Shown here piece after piece: positions 17,108 through 25,467 of a stretch of 27,871 bases of DNA. This DNA is from JAGVMG01 sp964461105 (GTDB lineage: Bacteria > Chlamydiota > Chlamydiia > Chlamydiales > Rhabdochlamydiaceae), in NCBI GenBank assembly GCA_964461105.1, contig CAYWSY010000019.1:1-27871 (forward strand), given 5' to 3'. The translations under genes and the position numbers were made by a program. How positions within the stretch are numbered: position 1 is the stretch's first letter; the number at the start of each line of letters is the position of its first letter. The notes below the pieces were generated by a model, which did no database searches, was not told the origin of the DNA, and saw only the letters and a list, made by a program, of their open reading frames with translations.

Positions 17108-18494
17108 TTGCTAAACTAAGCTTCGATTTAGGTTCGGCTTTTGGCTTGCACACAGCTGTCACAGCTCCAATGAGATCATAACCTGCAACATCGGTGATGG
17201 TCACTTCGTAAAACTCACCAAATGCTTTGACTTTGCGTCCATCGTTGATGATCACCTGACCGTCAATCTCTGGGCATTGACCATAAAAACGACCTGTCAT
17301 CAGAAACTCTGATTCAGGATGGTACCCTTCGACGACAACTTTTAGCGTTTTTCCAATATACGATTGGTTGCGTTGATCGACCACATCCATTTGCGTCTGC
17401 GCTAACTCCTCATAGCGTTTTTGCTTGATCTCTTCGCTGATATGGCCATCCATTTTAGCAGAAGGGGATTCCGCTTCGAGCGAATAAGTAAAAATTCCGA
17501 TATTATCAAGCGGATACTCTTTAACAAACTGCACCAGCTCTTTAAATTGCTCTTCCGTTTCCCCAGGGAAACCGACCATTAAGCTGGTTCGAATCACCAC
17601 ATGAGGGATCCGCTGCCGCAGTTTTTGGATGATGTCAATAATCTGTTCGCGAGACGTTTTACGCCGCATCGCTTTGAGCATCTGATTATTGATGTGCTGG
17701 ATCGGCATATCGAGATAAGGACAAATACGAGGATCTTTTTCCATCAAATCAATCAACTCATCTGTAATCTCATCGGGATAGAGATATAAAAACCGGATCC
17801 AAAAATCACCTGGAATCTGAGACAGTTCGCGCACAAGCCCCTCTAAACCATGAGCAACTTGCCGATCTTTGCCAAAATCTCCTAAATCTTGAGCAATCAG
17901 GATAATTTCATGCACCCCTTGAGCTAGCAAGCTTTTAAATTCTTTGACGACCTGTTCAACAGCTTTACTTTTAAGAGGACCCTTAATTTTGGGAATGATG
18001 CAAAAAGCACATTGCTTGGCGCAACCTTCAGCAATTTTGAGGTAAGCGTAATGCTTGGGCGTGGAGAGTTGTCGAGGCACTTCTCCCCACTCAAGATAAC
18101 TGCGCGCAGAGGTCACAGCTTCACCCGGAGCCGGAGCATTGACAGCTTCGAGGATTTTTTCCATATCTCCCGATCCAAGAAAATAATGGATCTCTGGAAA
18201 CTGGGTTTTTAGCTCATCCTTATGCTTTTGAACCATGCATCCAGCCACAATCACTTTTCCCGCCTTTTTCTTCTCTTGAAACAAAGATCCAATCGTATCG
18301 CAAGATTCTTGGCGAGCTGAGGCCAAAAAGCCACATGTATTGACGACAAGAAAATCAGCCTCTTGTGGGCGGTCTGTGGGCTCCATTCCCGCCTGAAGCA
18401 AAATGCCGAGCATCACTTCCGTATCGACAAGGTTCCGGGCGCAGCCCAAACTAGCAAAGAAAATTTTATTACCTGAAGAGGGTTGTTTTTTCAT
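17100..18494 (-). CDS. rimO: Ribosomal protein S12 methylthiotransferase RimO
   Basis: 464 aa radical-SAM enzyme that adds a methylthio group to an aspartate of ribosomal protein S12. The UPF0004 domain has three cluster cysteines, Cys18 (SLGCARNLVDTE), Cys54 (VNTCGF) and Cys86 (AGCMVQK). The radical-SAM CX3CX2C motif is CAKQCAFC with Cys158, Cys162 and Cys165. A TRAM domain closes the protein (about 380-450). SLGCARNLVDTEVMLG and the LYLYPDEIT and DMPIQHIN stretches separate RimO from the tRNA enzyme MiaB. The ribosome site before the ATG is weak. First gene of a three-gene leftward operon with the RlmI-like gene and the sugar porter. Confidence 0.93.
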   Translation of the reverse strand: MKKQPSSGNKIFFASLGCARNLVDTEVMLGILLQAGMEPTDRPQEADFLVVNTCGFLASARQESCDTIGSLFQEKKKAGKVIVAGCMVQKHKDELKTQFPEIHYFLGSGDMEKILEAVNAPAPGEAVTSARSYLEWGEVPRQLSTPKHYAYLKIAEGCAKQCAFCIIPKIKGPLKSKAVEQVVKEFKSLLAQGVHEIILIAQDLGDFGKDRQVAHGLEGLVRELSQIPGDFWIRFLYLYPDEITDELIDLMEKDPRICPYLDMPIQHINNQMLKAMRRKTSREQIIDIIQKLRQRIPHVVIRTSLMVGFPGETEEQFKELVQFVKEYPLDNIGIFTYSLEAESPSAKMDGHISEEIKQKRYEELAQTQMDVVDQRNQSYIGKTLKVVVEGYHPESEFLMTGRFYGQCPEIDGQVIINDGRKVKAFGEFYEVTITDVAGYDLIGAVTAVCKPKAEPKSKLSLANG

Positions 18495-18532
18495 CGTGAT
18501 ATTCTGGGTTTTTTTAGATCGTTAAGGCTTCT

Positions 18533-18558
18533 CTTATACTCGATCCCCCCCCTTTTTT
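18533..18558 (-). promoter_or_regulatory. Possible -10 element with adjacent C8/T6 homopolymer upstream of rimO
   Basis: On the minus strand TATAAG (18538-18533) lies 39 bases ahead of the rimO ATG. A run of 8 G preceded by 6 A (plus-strand C8 at 18545-18552, T6 at 18553-18558) fills the place of the spacer; no good -35 box is seen. Confidence 0.35.
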
Positions 18559-18649
18559 CCTAAGGAAATGGCTTCGATAACACTTAGTGCATTGGTTACA
18601 AACATGTTACAAAATAAAAGCAAACTCAATTGAACAACCATTAAGCGCA

Positions 18650-18678
18650 TTGAAAAATACACAGACTTCTGATATAAT
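18650..18678 (+). promoter_or_regulatory. Consensus promoter for the RS-rich Nudix gene
   Basis: TTGAAA (18650-18655), 17-bp spacer, TATAAT (18673-18678) with TGA just ahead. AGAGGG at 18691-18696 precedes ATG 18701. A direct repeat GTTACAAA at 18595-18602 and 18606-18613 lies upstream. Confidence 0.8.
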
Positions 18679-18700
18679 CGACCACAAAAAAGAGGGCATA

Positions 18701-19684
18701 ATGACAACAAACGCATATATTAATTTAACGAAAATAAATTATCTAACATCGCCTTACACAGATGGGATAAACAATCTCATTACAGCCTTTACCCCCTCAT
18801 CCCCTAACCGATTTTCTCATTTTGCTGCGGGAGTTGCCCTGTTAATCCCTGTTGCCAATATTGTGGTTTATGTTGCACTGAAACAGTTTGCAACCATATC
18901 CGCTCCAGTTCGTGAAACACCCAACCCTTCTTCTAAAACAAAAAGAAGTCGCCATTCGTCTTCTTCTAAAAAACACCGCTCTTCTTCTAAACGGCATTCA
19001 TCTTCTAGACGTCGCTCCTCAAGAAGCTCTAAAGGCAGTTCCAAGCCGAGTTCTTCGAGCAGCTCAAGAAGCAGCGATGTTACCTATATGCCCTCTAGAT
19101 CATTCACACGACAACCAGATATACATTCCAGATCAGTTACACAACAGACACATTCATCTTTTCACGGCGCAGGCATTCTCCCGTACCGCTTCAAAGATGG
19201 ACATCTCGAATTTTTAATTGGCAAAGAATCTGCTGGCTATCATCCGAACACCTGGAGTGATTTTGGAGGAAAACCTGAGCGAGGAGAAAGACCTATTCAA
19301 ACAGCAGCGCGTGAAGGCGCTGAAGAAACAGGCGAGATTCTAGGATCTCAATCTACCTTGGAAAGACGCCTTAAACAAGCCCCTTGCATTGGCTCCAAAT
19401 ATGTCATGTACCTGTTAGAAATGAACGATCACAGAGTGACACCAGGCGCATTCAATAGGGCTCGTCACGACAGGGAAAAATCTGAAATTGCTTGGGTAAA
19501 AGCAGATGACCTCTTCAGGGCTGCTTCCGGAAATGGGATGATCCATATTGGCGATCGCAGTCTTCAGCGCCTACGGCCCCCTTTTGTTGGGACCCTTCAA
19601 TTTAGGGGCTCGGGCACTACCCCTAGCGCAGCTCAAATCTTCGCTCAACTCCGCGAAAGCGCTCAACATCGACGCTCAGCGTAA
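18701..19684 (+). CDS. RS-rich, single-TM Nudix-domain protein (candidate effector)
   Basis: 327 aa from ATG 18701, chosen for its AGAGGG site and promoter; the frame is open back to 18587. Residues 41-60 (FAAGVALLIPVANIVVYVAL) form one hydrophobic segment. Residues 78-125 are an Arg/Ser/Lys region rich in RS, SR and KR dipeptides, like the RS domains of eukaryotic splicing factors. The Nudix domain starts near 154; the box G190, E196, R204-E205, E208-E209, G211 is intact in its metal-binding residues, but Gly206 and Glu212 stand at the two positions that are normally hydrophobic. DFGGKPERGE resembles eukaryote-like Nudix proteins. Substrate unknown. The gene is 200 bp from the DUF687 gene, which has a near-identical promoter. 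A host-directed role is inferred. Confidence 0.72.
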   Translation: MTTNAYINLTKINYLTSPYTDGINNLITAFTPSSPNRFSHFAAGVALLIPVANIVVYVALKQFATISAPVRETPNPSSKTKRSRHSSSSKKHRSSSKRHSSSRRRSSRSSKGSSKPSSSSSSRSSDVTYMPSRSFTRQPDIHSRSVTQQTHSSFHGAGILPYRFKDGHLEFLIGKESAGYHPNTWSDFGGKPERGERPIQTAAREGAEETGEILGSQSTLERRLKQAPCIGSKYVMYLLEMNDHRVTPGAFNRARHDREKSEIAWVKADDLFRAASGNGMIHIGDRSLQRLRPPFVGTLQFRGSGTTPSAAQIFAQLRESAQHRRSA

Positions 19685-19694
19685 TCATTTCTAT

Positions 19695-19734
19695 GCCCTT
19701 TCCGGTTCAAAGGCACCTTTGAACCGGAAGGGGC
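19695..19734. repeat. Head-to-head copy of the dispersed repeat core (19-bp hairpin)
   Basis: GCCCTTTCCGGTTCAAAGG pairs with CCTTTGAACCGGAAGGGGC across a CA spacer, with one G-T pair. Each arm carries the core of copies A and B. It begins 11 bases after the Nudix stop codon and may stop transcription or stabilise the 3' end, though no T run follows. Confidence 0.8.
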
Positions 19735-19801
19735 ACGCAAAAATCGCAACACATTAATTACAAGCAACTTATAAGCCATAAAGCAAACGCAAGCAAATAG
19801 A

Positions 19802-19830
19802 TTGAAAACTAACTGATTATATGATATAAT
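19802..19830 (+). promoter_or_regulatory. Consensus promoter for the DUF687 gene
   Basis: TTGAAA (19802-19807), 17-bp spacer, TATAAT (19825-19830) with TGA just ahead, 54 bases before ATG 19885. Confidence 0.8.
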
Positions 19831-19884
19831 CAGGGCAACGGACAGTTGAGTTTTTAAACAAACATATAAAAACAAAGCTTAAAA

Positions 19885-21003
19885 ATGGTTGCTCTAACAA
19901 AGTCAATAAATCCTCTTTCAAGCTCTTTTACTGCGTTGGCCCCACCGTCTATCCCAACGGCCCCACGAGCACCAACTATAATGACCATTGAAAAGGCTAA
20001 CAATGTGTTTAAAACGCTCATTGAACATCGCCATTTAGGTACGGCAAACGCTTTAATTAACCGAGCTCATGCTGTTCATCCCCTTGCCTATAGTTCAAAT
20101 CCAGAGTCTTATTATTTAGAAAATGTATTTGCTGTATTAAGGTTCATTGTTGAATCGATTGCAGCTCCCTTTTTCCCTCATATGCAGGCCAATCTTATCC
20201 TCAAACAGGCCCCACGCAATACGCCTGAATGGATGGCAGGAATCAGGACAGCAGAACTTCTTAAAATAGAATGGGAAAAACTCCCTGAAAACAAACGCAT
20301 CGAAGTGATGAAACACTTTGCCTTTCATATGAAACATGACAGTGGGTTGAGCTTCATCAATGGAGTGAAAAACTCACAAAACCACTGTTTACAGAACGTT
20401 GGTAAACTACAAGAATATGCACATGCTGCAGCGCATATTGTCTCTAATCATGATAATGGTGAGCAAAACATCAATCTTCGCTATGTCTATAATGCAACCC
20501 ATGGAATTATCGCTGATTTAATCGAGTGCCTATTGCTCCACTTGAAACTCACAACCCCTCCCTCAGATCTGCTGCTCAAGCAATGGAATGAGTTTTTCAC
20601 AACATATGGACATGATGTCAAATTCGTTCAAATTTGCCATAGCCAAGGCGCTTTGCATGTCCGCAATGCTCTGCTAAAAGCTCCAAAATATATTCGGGAA
20701 AGGATCATTGTAATTGCAGTTGCTCCTGCAGCGATTGTACCTAAACACCTATGCCATGATTCAATTAACATCACGAGCCGAGACTTTATCCCCCATTTAG
20801 ATCTTCTTGCCAAGATGAATGGCAATAAAAAGCAGCTTTACAAAATCCAACCTGAATCGGGTTCTCCTCTAGTTGACCACAGAGTTTCTAGCCAAACATT
20901 TGCTCCGAAACTCACACACGAAATTGAAGTGAAATATCTTGATAATCCTACACAACGCACCTTTTATTCGCTCCATCAAGACGTCTCAGCCGGATTAAGC
21001 TGA
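19885..21003 (+). CDS. DUF687-type alpha/beta-hydrolase-like protein
   Basis: 372 aa. The core VYNATHG (201-207), then FVQICHSQGALHVRNALLKA (247-266), then IIVIAVAPAAIVP (274-286), and SRDFIPHLD (298-306) match DUF687, a family known mainly from chlamydiae. The ICHSQGA elbow places a candidate nucleophile at Ser253 (H-S-Q-G in place of the classical G-x-S-x-G), Asp300 is a candidate acid, and a C-terminal His would complete a hydrolase triad. An N-terminal Ser/Pro-rich stretch (1-32) and a hydrophobic segment (about 80-97) precede the domain. The ribosome site is weak. The Opp operon starts about 55 bp downstream. The family's substrate is unknown; a lipase/esterase activity on host or bacterial lipids is a guess. 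Confidence 0.75.
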   Translation: MVALTKSINPLSSSFTALAPPSIPTAPRAPTIMTIEKANNVFKTLIEHRHLGTANALINRAHAVHPLAYSSNPESYYLENVFAVLRFIVESIAAPFFPHMQANLILKQAPRNTPEWMAGIRTAELLKIEWEKLPENKRIEVMKHFAFHMKHDSGLSFINGVKNSQNHCLQNVGKLQEYAHAAAHIVSNHDNGEQNINLRYVYNATHGIIADLIECLLLHLKLTTPPSDLLLKQWNEFFTTYGHDVKFVQICHSQGALHVRNALLKAPKYIRERIIVIAVAPAAIVPKHLCHDSINITSRDFIPHLDLLAKMNGNKKQLYKIQPESGSPLVDHRVSSQTFAPKLTHEIEVKYLDNPTQRTFYSLHQDVSAGLS

Positions 21004-21057
21004 CGTAAAATAGAATCTTGAATTATGATCCTGACTTCATGTAAACATGGGCTCTGG

Positions 21058-22659
21058 ATGCGTATCCTCTATTCTTTTGTTCTCATTGTAACTCTGCTTG
21101 CTAGCTGCAGCAAAAAAGACGCCTCTTTAGCAGAGCGCGCGAAATCACAGACTCTGCATTTAAGCCTTGCAGGTGAACCCCCTACTCTCGATCCTAGAAA
21201 AGCTACCGACACAATCTCCCTTGCAGTGATTAAGATGTGTTTTGAAGGGTTACTGGATTTCGATGAATCGGGACAAATCATCCCTGCCTTGGCCGAACGA
21301 ATCGAAATTTCCGAAGATCGCTTAACCTATACCTTCCATTTGCGTGCAGCTTCCTGGAGTGATGGCGCTCCCATTACAGCTTTAGATGTCGAGCATACCT
21401 GGAAGGCAATCATTGACCCTGCATTCCCCTGTCCCTTCTCGAGCGACTTATACGTCCTCAAAAATGGGCACGCAGCTAAAATGGGAAAGTGCCCTGTAGA
21501 TCAGCTTGGTGTGAACGCGATTAATGAGCGAACCTTGAGGGTTGAGCTCGATCATCCAACCCCCTATTTCCTCCAGTTGGTTGCAAGCCATAGCTTCCCT
21601 GTTGTACCCTCTCATATCGCTATCCCCTTTCCCGGTTGGGCAGAGAATTTCAGTCCTCAGTTTGTCTGCAATGGTCCTTTTTGTTTAAGCCGCTGGAAAC
21701 ACAATGCCGAAATCGATCTCATTAAAAATGAACATTACTGGAATGCTGAAAAAATCCGCCTACAACACATTTCAATCCCCATCATCGAAGACGAAATGAC
21801 CACACTCAATCTCTTTGAAAATGGGGACCTTGATTGGGCCGGAAGCCCCCTTTCCTCGCTTCCCTTAGATGCCATGGAGCATTTAAAAAATAGGAAAGAG
21901 ATCCACATCCATCCGATCCCTGGAGTGTATTTCTATCTCTTCAATACCAAACAATTTCCCTTTACCAATGCTCACATTCGAAGAGCGCTTAGTTTCGCCA
22001 TCAACCGAGAAGAGATTGTCTCCAATGTGCTGCAAACAGGCCAACCTTCCGCGACAGCACTCATCCCCCCAGGGATGTGGAATCGCTCCTCTGGACTCTT
22101 TCACGATGCTGATCTCGAAGCTGCAAGAAGAGAACTTGAAATAGGACTTCAAGAACTTAACATCACTAAAGAGCAACTTCCTGTTTTTAATTTAAGTTAT
22201 AACACGAATAGCGGACACCACAAGATTGCCCAAGCCATCCAAGGACAGTGGCGCTCCGCCCTTGGAATCCAAGTTGTCCTCAACAATATGGAGTGGAAAG
22301 TCTTTCTCGATCAATTGCGCCACTATCAATTTTCAATTGCTCGGATGGGAGGGTTGGCAGGCTTCAATGACCCGATGACCTTTTTTGAGCTGTATAAATA
22401 CCCCTCCAGCAGCGATAATTACACCCAATGGAATCACCCCAGGTTTACCGAGCTGCTTTGCGCATCCGACCTGGCAACAACCCCTCAAGAGAGAACTCAT
22501 ATTTTAAGCCAAGCTGAACAGATCCTCATCGAAGAGATGCCTTTAATTCCAATTTATTTCTACACGGCTGCCTATCTAAAATCTAAGGCGCTCAAAGGAG
22601 TCAGAATCGATGCGCTCGGACAAGCTGACTTCAAATTTGCCTATCTGGAGGGCCCTTGA
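21058..22659 (+). CDS. oppA: Peptide ABC transporter substrate-binding lipoprotein
   Basis: 533 aa from ATG 21058. An ATG at 21025 is in frame, but 21058 gives a compact lipoprotein signal peptide: MRILYSFVLIVTLLAS ends in the lipobox LLAS with Cys17 as lipidation site. Neither start has a strong ribosome site. The mature protein is an SBP_bac_5 (family 5) binding protein: the typical LHLSLAGEPPTLDPRKATD opening, then FEGLLDFDESGQIIPALAER, and a YTFHLRAASWSDGAPITALD segment. It captures oligopeptides and delivers them to the OppBC channel. Stop codon overlaps the oppB start (TGATG). Opp and Dpp cannot be separated by sequence alone. Confidence 0.9.
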   Translation: MRILYSFVLIVTLLASCSKKDASLAERAKSQTLHLSLAGEPPTLDPRKATDTISLAVIKMCFEGLLDFDESGQIIPALAERIEISEDRLTYTFHLRAASWSDGAPITALDVEHTWKAIIDPAFPCPFSSDLYVLKNGHAAKMGKCPVDQLGVNAINERTLRVELDHPTPYFLQLVASHSFPVVPSHIAIPFPGWAENFSPQFVCNGPFCLSRWKHNAEIDLIKNEHYWNAEKIRLQHISIPIIEDEMTTLNLFENGDLDWAGSPLSSLPLDAMEHLKNRKEIHIHPIPGVYFYLFNTKQFPFTNAHIRRALSFAINREEIVSNVLQTGQPSATALIPPGMWNRSSGLFHDADLEAARRELEIGLQELNITKEQLPVFNLSYNTNSGHHKIAQAIQGQWRSALGIQVVLNNMEWKVFLDQLRHYQFSIARMGGLAGFNDPMTFFELYKYPSSSDNYTQWNHPRFTELLCASDLATTPQERTHILSQAEQILIEEMPLIPIYFYTAAYLKSKALKGVRIDALGQADFKFAYLEGP

Positions 22660-23576
22660 TGCGTTATTTAATGAAAAAAGGGGCCATCCTCTTAGCTTCC
22701 TTGTTTATCGTCACAAGCATGACCTTCTTTCTCATGCACGCCATTCCAGGAGACCCTTTTGTTCAAGATAAAGCGATCCCTGAAGAAATTCTAAAAGCCC
22801 TCCAAAAACATTATGGTCTCGATCAACCCATCATCGTCCAATTTGGAAAGTATCTTAAGGGAATCGTCACAGGCGACCTTGGCCCCTCATTTAAATACCA
22901 AGGAAGAACGGTCAACCAGATCATCTCTGAAGGATTTCCTGTATCCTTTTACCTGGGCATGGAAGCGCTGCTACTTTCCCTTGCAGGCGGGATCACCCTC
23001 GGATCTATAGCCGCAATGAATCATCAACGCTGGAAAGACCAAGCAGCCATGGTCGTTGCTGTCATCGGCATCTCCGTTCCAAGCTTCATCCTGGCAACCT
23101 ACCTTCAATATCTCTTTGCGATGAAACTCGATCTCTTGCCCGTTGCTCGTTGGGGATCATTTAGCCAATCGATTATGCCTGCAGTCTCCCTTGCGGCCCT
23201 TCCCATGGCGTTCATCGCACGATTGACACGAGCCAACATGGTCGAGGTCCTTAACCAAGATTATATTCAAACTGCAAAAGCGAAAGGCTTAAATGGGATT
23301 CAGATTTTATTTACCCACGTGATGCGCAACGCCCTTCTTCCCATTGTCACTTACCTCGGACCTCTCACTGCAGGAATCCTCACAGGAAGCTTTGCGATTG
23401 AAAAAATCTTTGGAATCCCAGGTTTAGGTCAATGGTTTGTCATGAGCATCACCAACCGAGATTATACTGTGATCATGGGCACCACCTTATTTTATAGCAC
23501 GATTCTGTTGCTCTGTATTTTTATCGTCGATATTTTATACTATCTGATTGACCCAAGGATTAAAAAGAGTACTTGA
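22659..23576 (+). CDS. oppB: Peptide ABC transporter permease
   Basis: 305 aa; ATG 22659 overlaps the oppA stop by one base and has GGAGGG 6 bases upstream, so it is preferred over the TTG at 22656. Six membrane spans are predicted. The first helix starts at about residue 8 and is followed by the family-typical HAIPGDPF segment and a periplasmic loop with YGLDQPI. The cytoplasmic EAA loop, LNQDYIQTAKAKGLNGIQIL, contacts the ATPases. OppB and OppC form the inner-membrane channel. Stop codon overlaps the oppC start. Confidence 0.92.
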   Translation: MRYLMKKGAILLASLFIVTSMTFFLMHAIPGDPFVQDKAIPEEILKALQKHYGLDQPIIVQFGKYLKGIVTGDLGPSFKYQGRTVNQIISEGFPVSFYLGMEALLLSLAGGITLGSIAAMNHQRWKDQAAMVVAVIGISVPSFILATYLQYLFAMKLDLLPVARWGSFSQSIMPAVSLAALPMAFIARLTRANMVEVLNQDYIQTAKAKGLNGIQILFTHVMRNALLPIVTYLGPLTAGILTGSFAIEKIFGIPGLGQWFVMSITNRDYTVIMGTTLFYSTILLLCIFIVDILYYLIDPRIKKST

Positions 23577-24487
23577 TGGATAATCTGTTTTCCCCGTTAG
23601 ACCAAGCGCAAAAGCATGCAGTTCAGGAGAGTCTGATCTTAGAGCCTATTTCCTACTGGCAAGATGCATGGAGGCGGCTGAAAACAAATCGCTCTGCGAT
23701 GTTCGGGCTCATCACACTTACCATTTTTATGCTCTTTGCTATCTTTGCTCCGCTATTTTCTCCCTACACCTATTATGAAACTCAGCTGCAGCTGAAAAAT
23801 TCTCCTCCCAGTGCTCAATTTTGGTTTGGGACCGATGAATTGGGACGAGACCTATTTACTAGATGTTGGTGGGGCGCGCGTATTTCACTTTTTGTCGGGA
23901 TCACCGCGTCGCTCATTGATTTAACGATCGGCGTACTCTATGGCTCATTCGCTGGACTGATTGGAGGCAAAACAGAAGAATGGATGATGCGACTTGCCGA
24001 TATTCTCTATGCAATCCCCTATTTGCTCGTTGTCATCTTACTCATGGTCGTCATCGGCTCTGGCATCACCACGATCATCATTGCGCTCACCATCACCGGA
24101 TGGATCAATATGGCCCGCATCGTGCGCAGTCAAATTTTGCAGCTCAAGCAGCTCGATTTCATCCGAGCTGCGAGAGCACTTGGCGCCTCACGATGGCGCA
24201 TTTTACTGCGCCATTTGATCCCCAATACAATGGGATCGATCATCGTCACTGTGACACTCACAATCCCCGCCGCAATTTTCGCAGAAGCATTCTTAAGCTT
24301 TCTAGGACTTGGTGTCCAAGCCCCAATCGCAAGTTGGGGAACCATGGCAAACGATGGCCTCTCAGCACTCCGTTACTACCCTTGGCGCCTCTTTTTTCCG
24401 GCAACCTTCATCAGCTTGACGATGCTCAGCTTTAACCTGCTTGGCGACGGGCTGCGCGATGCATTAGATCCGAGGTTAAGACAGTGA
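23576..24487 (+). CDS. oppC: Peptide ABC transporter permease
   Basis: 303 aa; ATG 23576 shares one base with the oppB stop. An N-terminal cytoplasmic tail with SYWQDAWRRLKTNRSAMFGL (OppC_N domain) leads to helix 1; the FGTDELGRDLFTRCWWGARI segment is diagnostic of the OppC/DppC type. The EAA loop is LDFIRAARALGASRWRILLR. Six membrane spans are expected. The C-terminus GDGLRDALDPRLR is the usual one for the family, so the protein is full length. Confidence 0.92.
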   Translation: MDNLFSPLDQAQKHAVQESLILEPISYWQDAWRRLKTNRSAMFGLITLTIFMLFAIFAPLFSPYTYYETQLQLKNSPPSAQFWFGTDELGRDLFTRCWWGARISLFVGITASLIDLTIGVLYGSFAGLIGGKTEEWMMRLADILYAIPYLLVVILLMVVIGSGITTIIIALTITGWINMARIVRSQILQLKQLDFIRAARALGASRWRILLRHLIPNTMGSIIVTVTLTIPAAIFAEAFLSFLGLGVQAPIASWGTMANDGLSALRYYPWRLFFPATFISLTMLSFNLLGDGLRDALDPRLRQ

Positions 24488-25467
24488 ATAAGCTCTTAGA
24501 AGTTGAAGATCTCCACGTCACCTTTCGCTCTCAAGGAGAGCAGATTAGAGCGGTGCGCGGCATTCATTTTACCCTCTATAAAGGGGAAATTCTCGGTATT
24601 GTTGGAGAGTCTGGCTGTGGAAAGAGCGCCGCTGCAAAGGCGCTTGTCAAACTTATCCCCCCCCATACAGCGACAATTGAAGGACATGTGTATTATGAAG
24701 GCAAAGATTTAGCGGCATTTTCAGAAAAGCAGATGAGAGAGATTCGCGGCAAAGAGATCAGCATGATCTTTCAAGACCCGATGACCTCGCTCAACCCCAC
24801 GTTAAAAATCGGAGTACAAATCGTCGAAGGGTATCTGCGCCATTTCCCTCATGCTCCCTACCAAACCGCATGGAAGGAGGCTACCGAAATGCTCCACAGA
24901 GTGGGCATTTCCAATCCTACGGAACGGATGCACACCTACCCTCATACCTTAAGCGGCGGAATGCGCCAGCGGGTCATGATCGCACTTGCATTGGCATGCA
25001 AGCCTAAGGCTCTAATCGCCGATGAGCCCACTACAGCCCTTGACGTCACCATCCAAGCACAAATTCTAGACCTGATGAAACAGATCAGCCAAGAAACTCA
25101 GACAAGCATGATCCTCATCACGCACGATTTGAGCGTAGTGGCCCACTTCTGCGACCGTGTGTTAGTCATGTATGCCGGAAAAATTGTAGAAAGCGCCCCA
25201 GTAGATCAGCTCTTTGCCCATCCACGCCACCCCTACACAAAGCGCCTCCTTCAAGCAATCCCAAGGCTCGACCAACCCAAAGGGGCCCCGCTGCTTCCCA
25301 TTGAAGGGATGCCCCCCAATTTAAGCCTTCCCCTTCCCGGATGCGGCTTTTGCGCCAGATGCCCCCATGCTATGAATATCTGCACCGTACAATCCCCTCC
25401 TCTTTATACACTCTCACCCGGACACATCAGCGCCTGTTTTACCCACGACAAGCGAGCCTGCTCATGA
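24484..25467 (+). CDS. oppD: Peptide ABC transporter ATP-binding protein
   Basis: 327 aa with a GTG start (24484) overlapping the oppC stop by 4 nt. Walker A GESGCGKS at 41-48, signature LSGGMRQR at 156-163, Walker B ALIADEPT at 176-183 and the switch His in ILITHDLSVV are intact. The C-terminal oligopeptide-transporter extension carries a four-cysteine cluster (GFCARCPHAMNIC, then ACF), a site that can bind an iron-sulfur cluster in some Opp/Dpp ATPases. It pairs with OppF to drive peptide import. Confidence 0.92.
   Translation: MNKLLEVEDLHVTFRSQGEQIRAVRGIHFTLYKGEILGIVGESGCGKSAAAKALVKLIPPHTATIEGHVYYEGKDLAAFSEKQMREIRGKEISMIFQDPMTSLNPTLKIGVQIVEGYLRHFPHAPYQTAWKEATEMLHRVGISNPTERMHTYPHTLSGGMRQRVMIALALACKPKALIADEPTTALDVTIQAQILDLMKQISQETQTSMILITHDLSVVAHFCDRVLVMYAGKIVESAPVDQLFAHPRHPYTKRLLQAIPRLDQPKGAPLLPIEGMPPNLSLPLPGCGFCARCPHAMNICTVQSPPLYTLSPGHISACFTHDKRACS

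Noticed and set aside
21025..21057. Alternative oppA start 11 codons upstream
   Set aside because: Possible, but it would place 27 residues before the lipidated cysteine and has no better ribosome site; ATG 21058 gives a standard lipoprotein signal.
23980..24435. 151-codon frame inside oppC
   Set aside because: His/Arg-rich translation in an alternate frame of a well-supported permease; no independent support.
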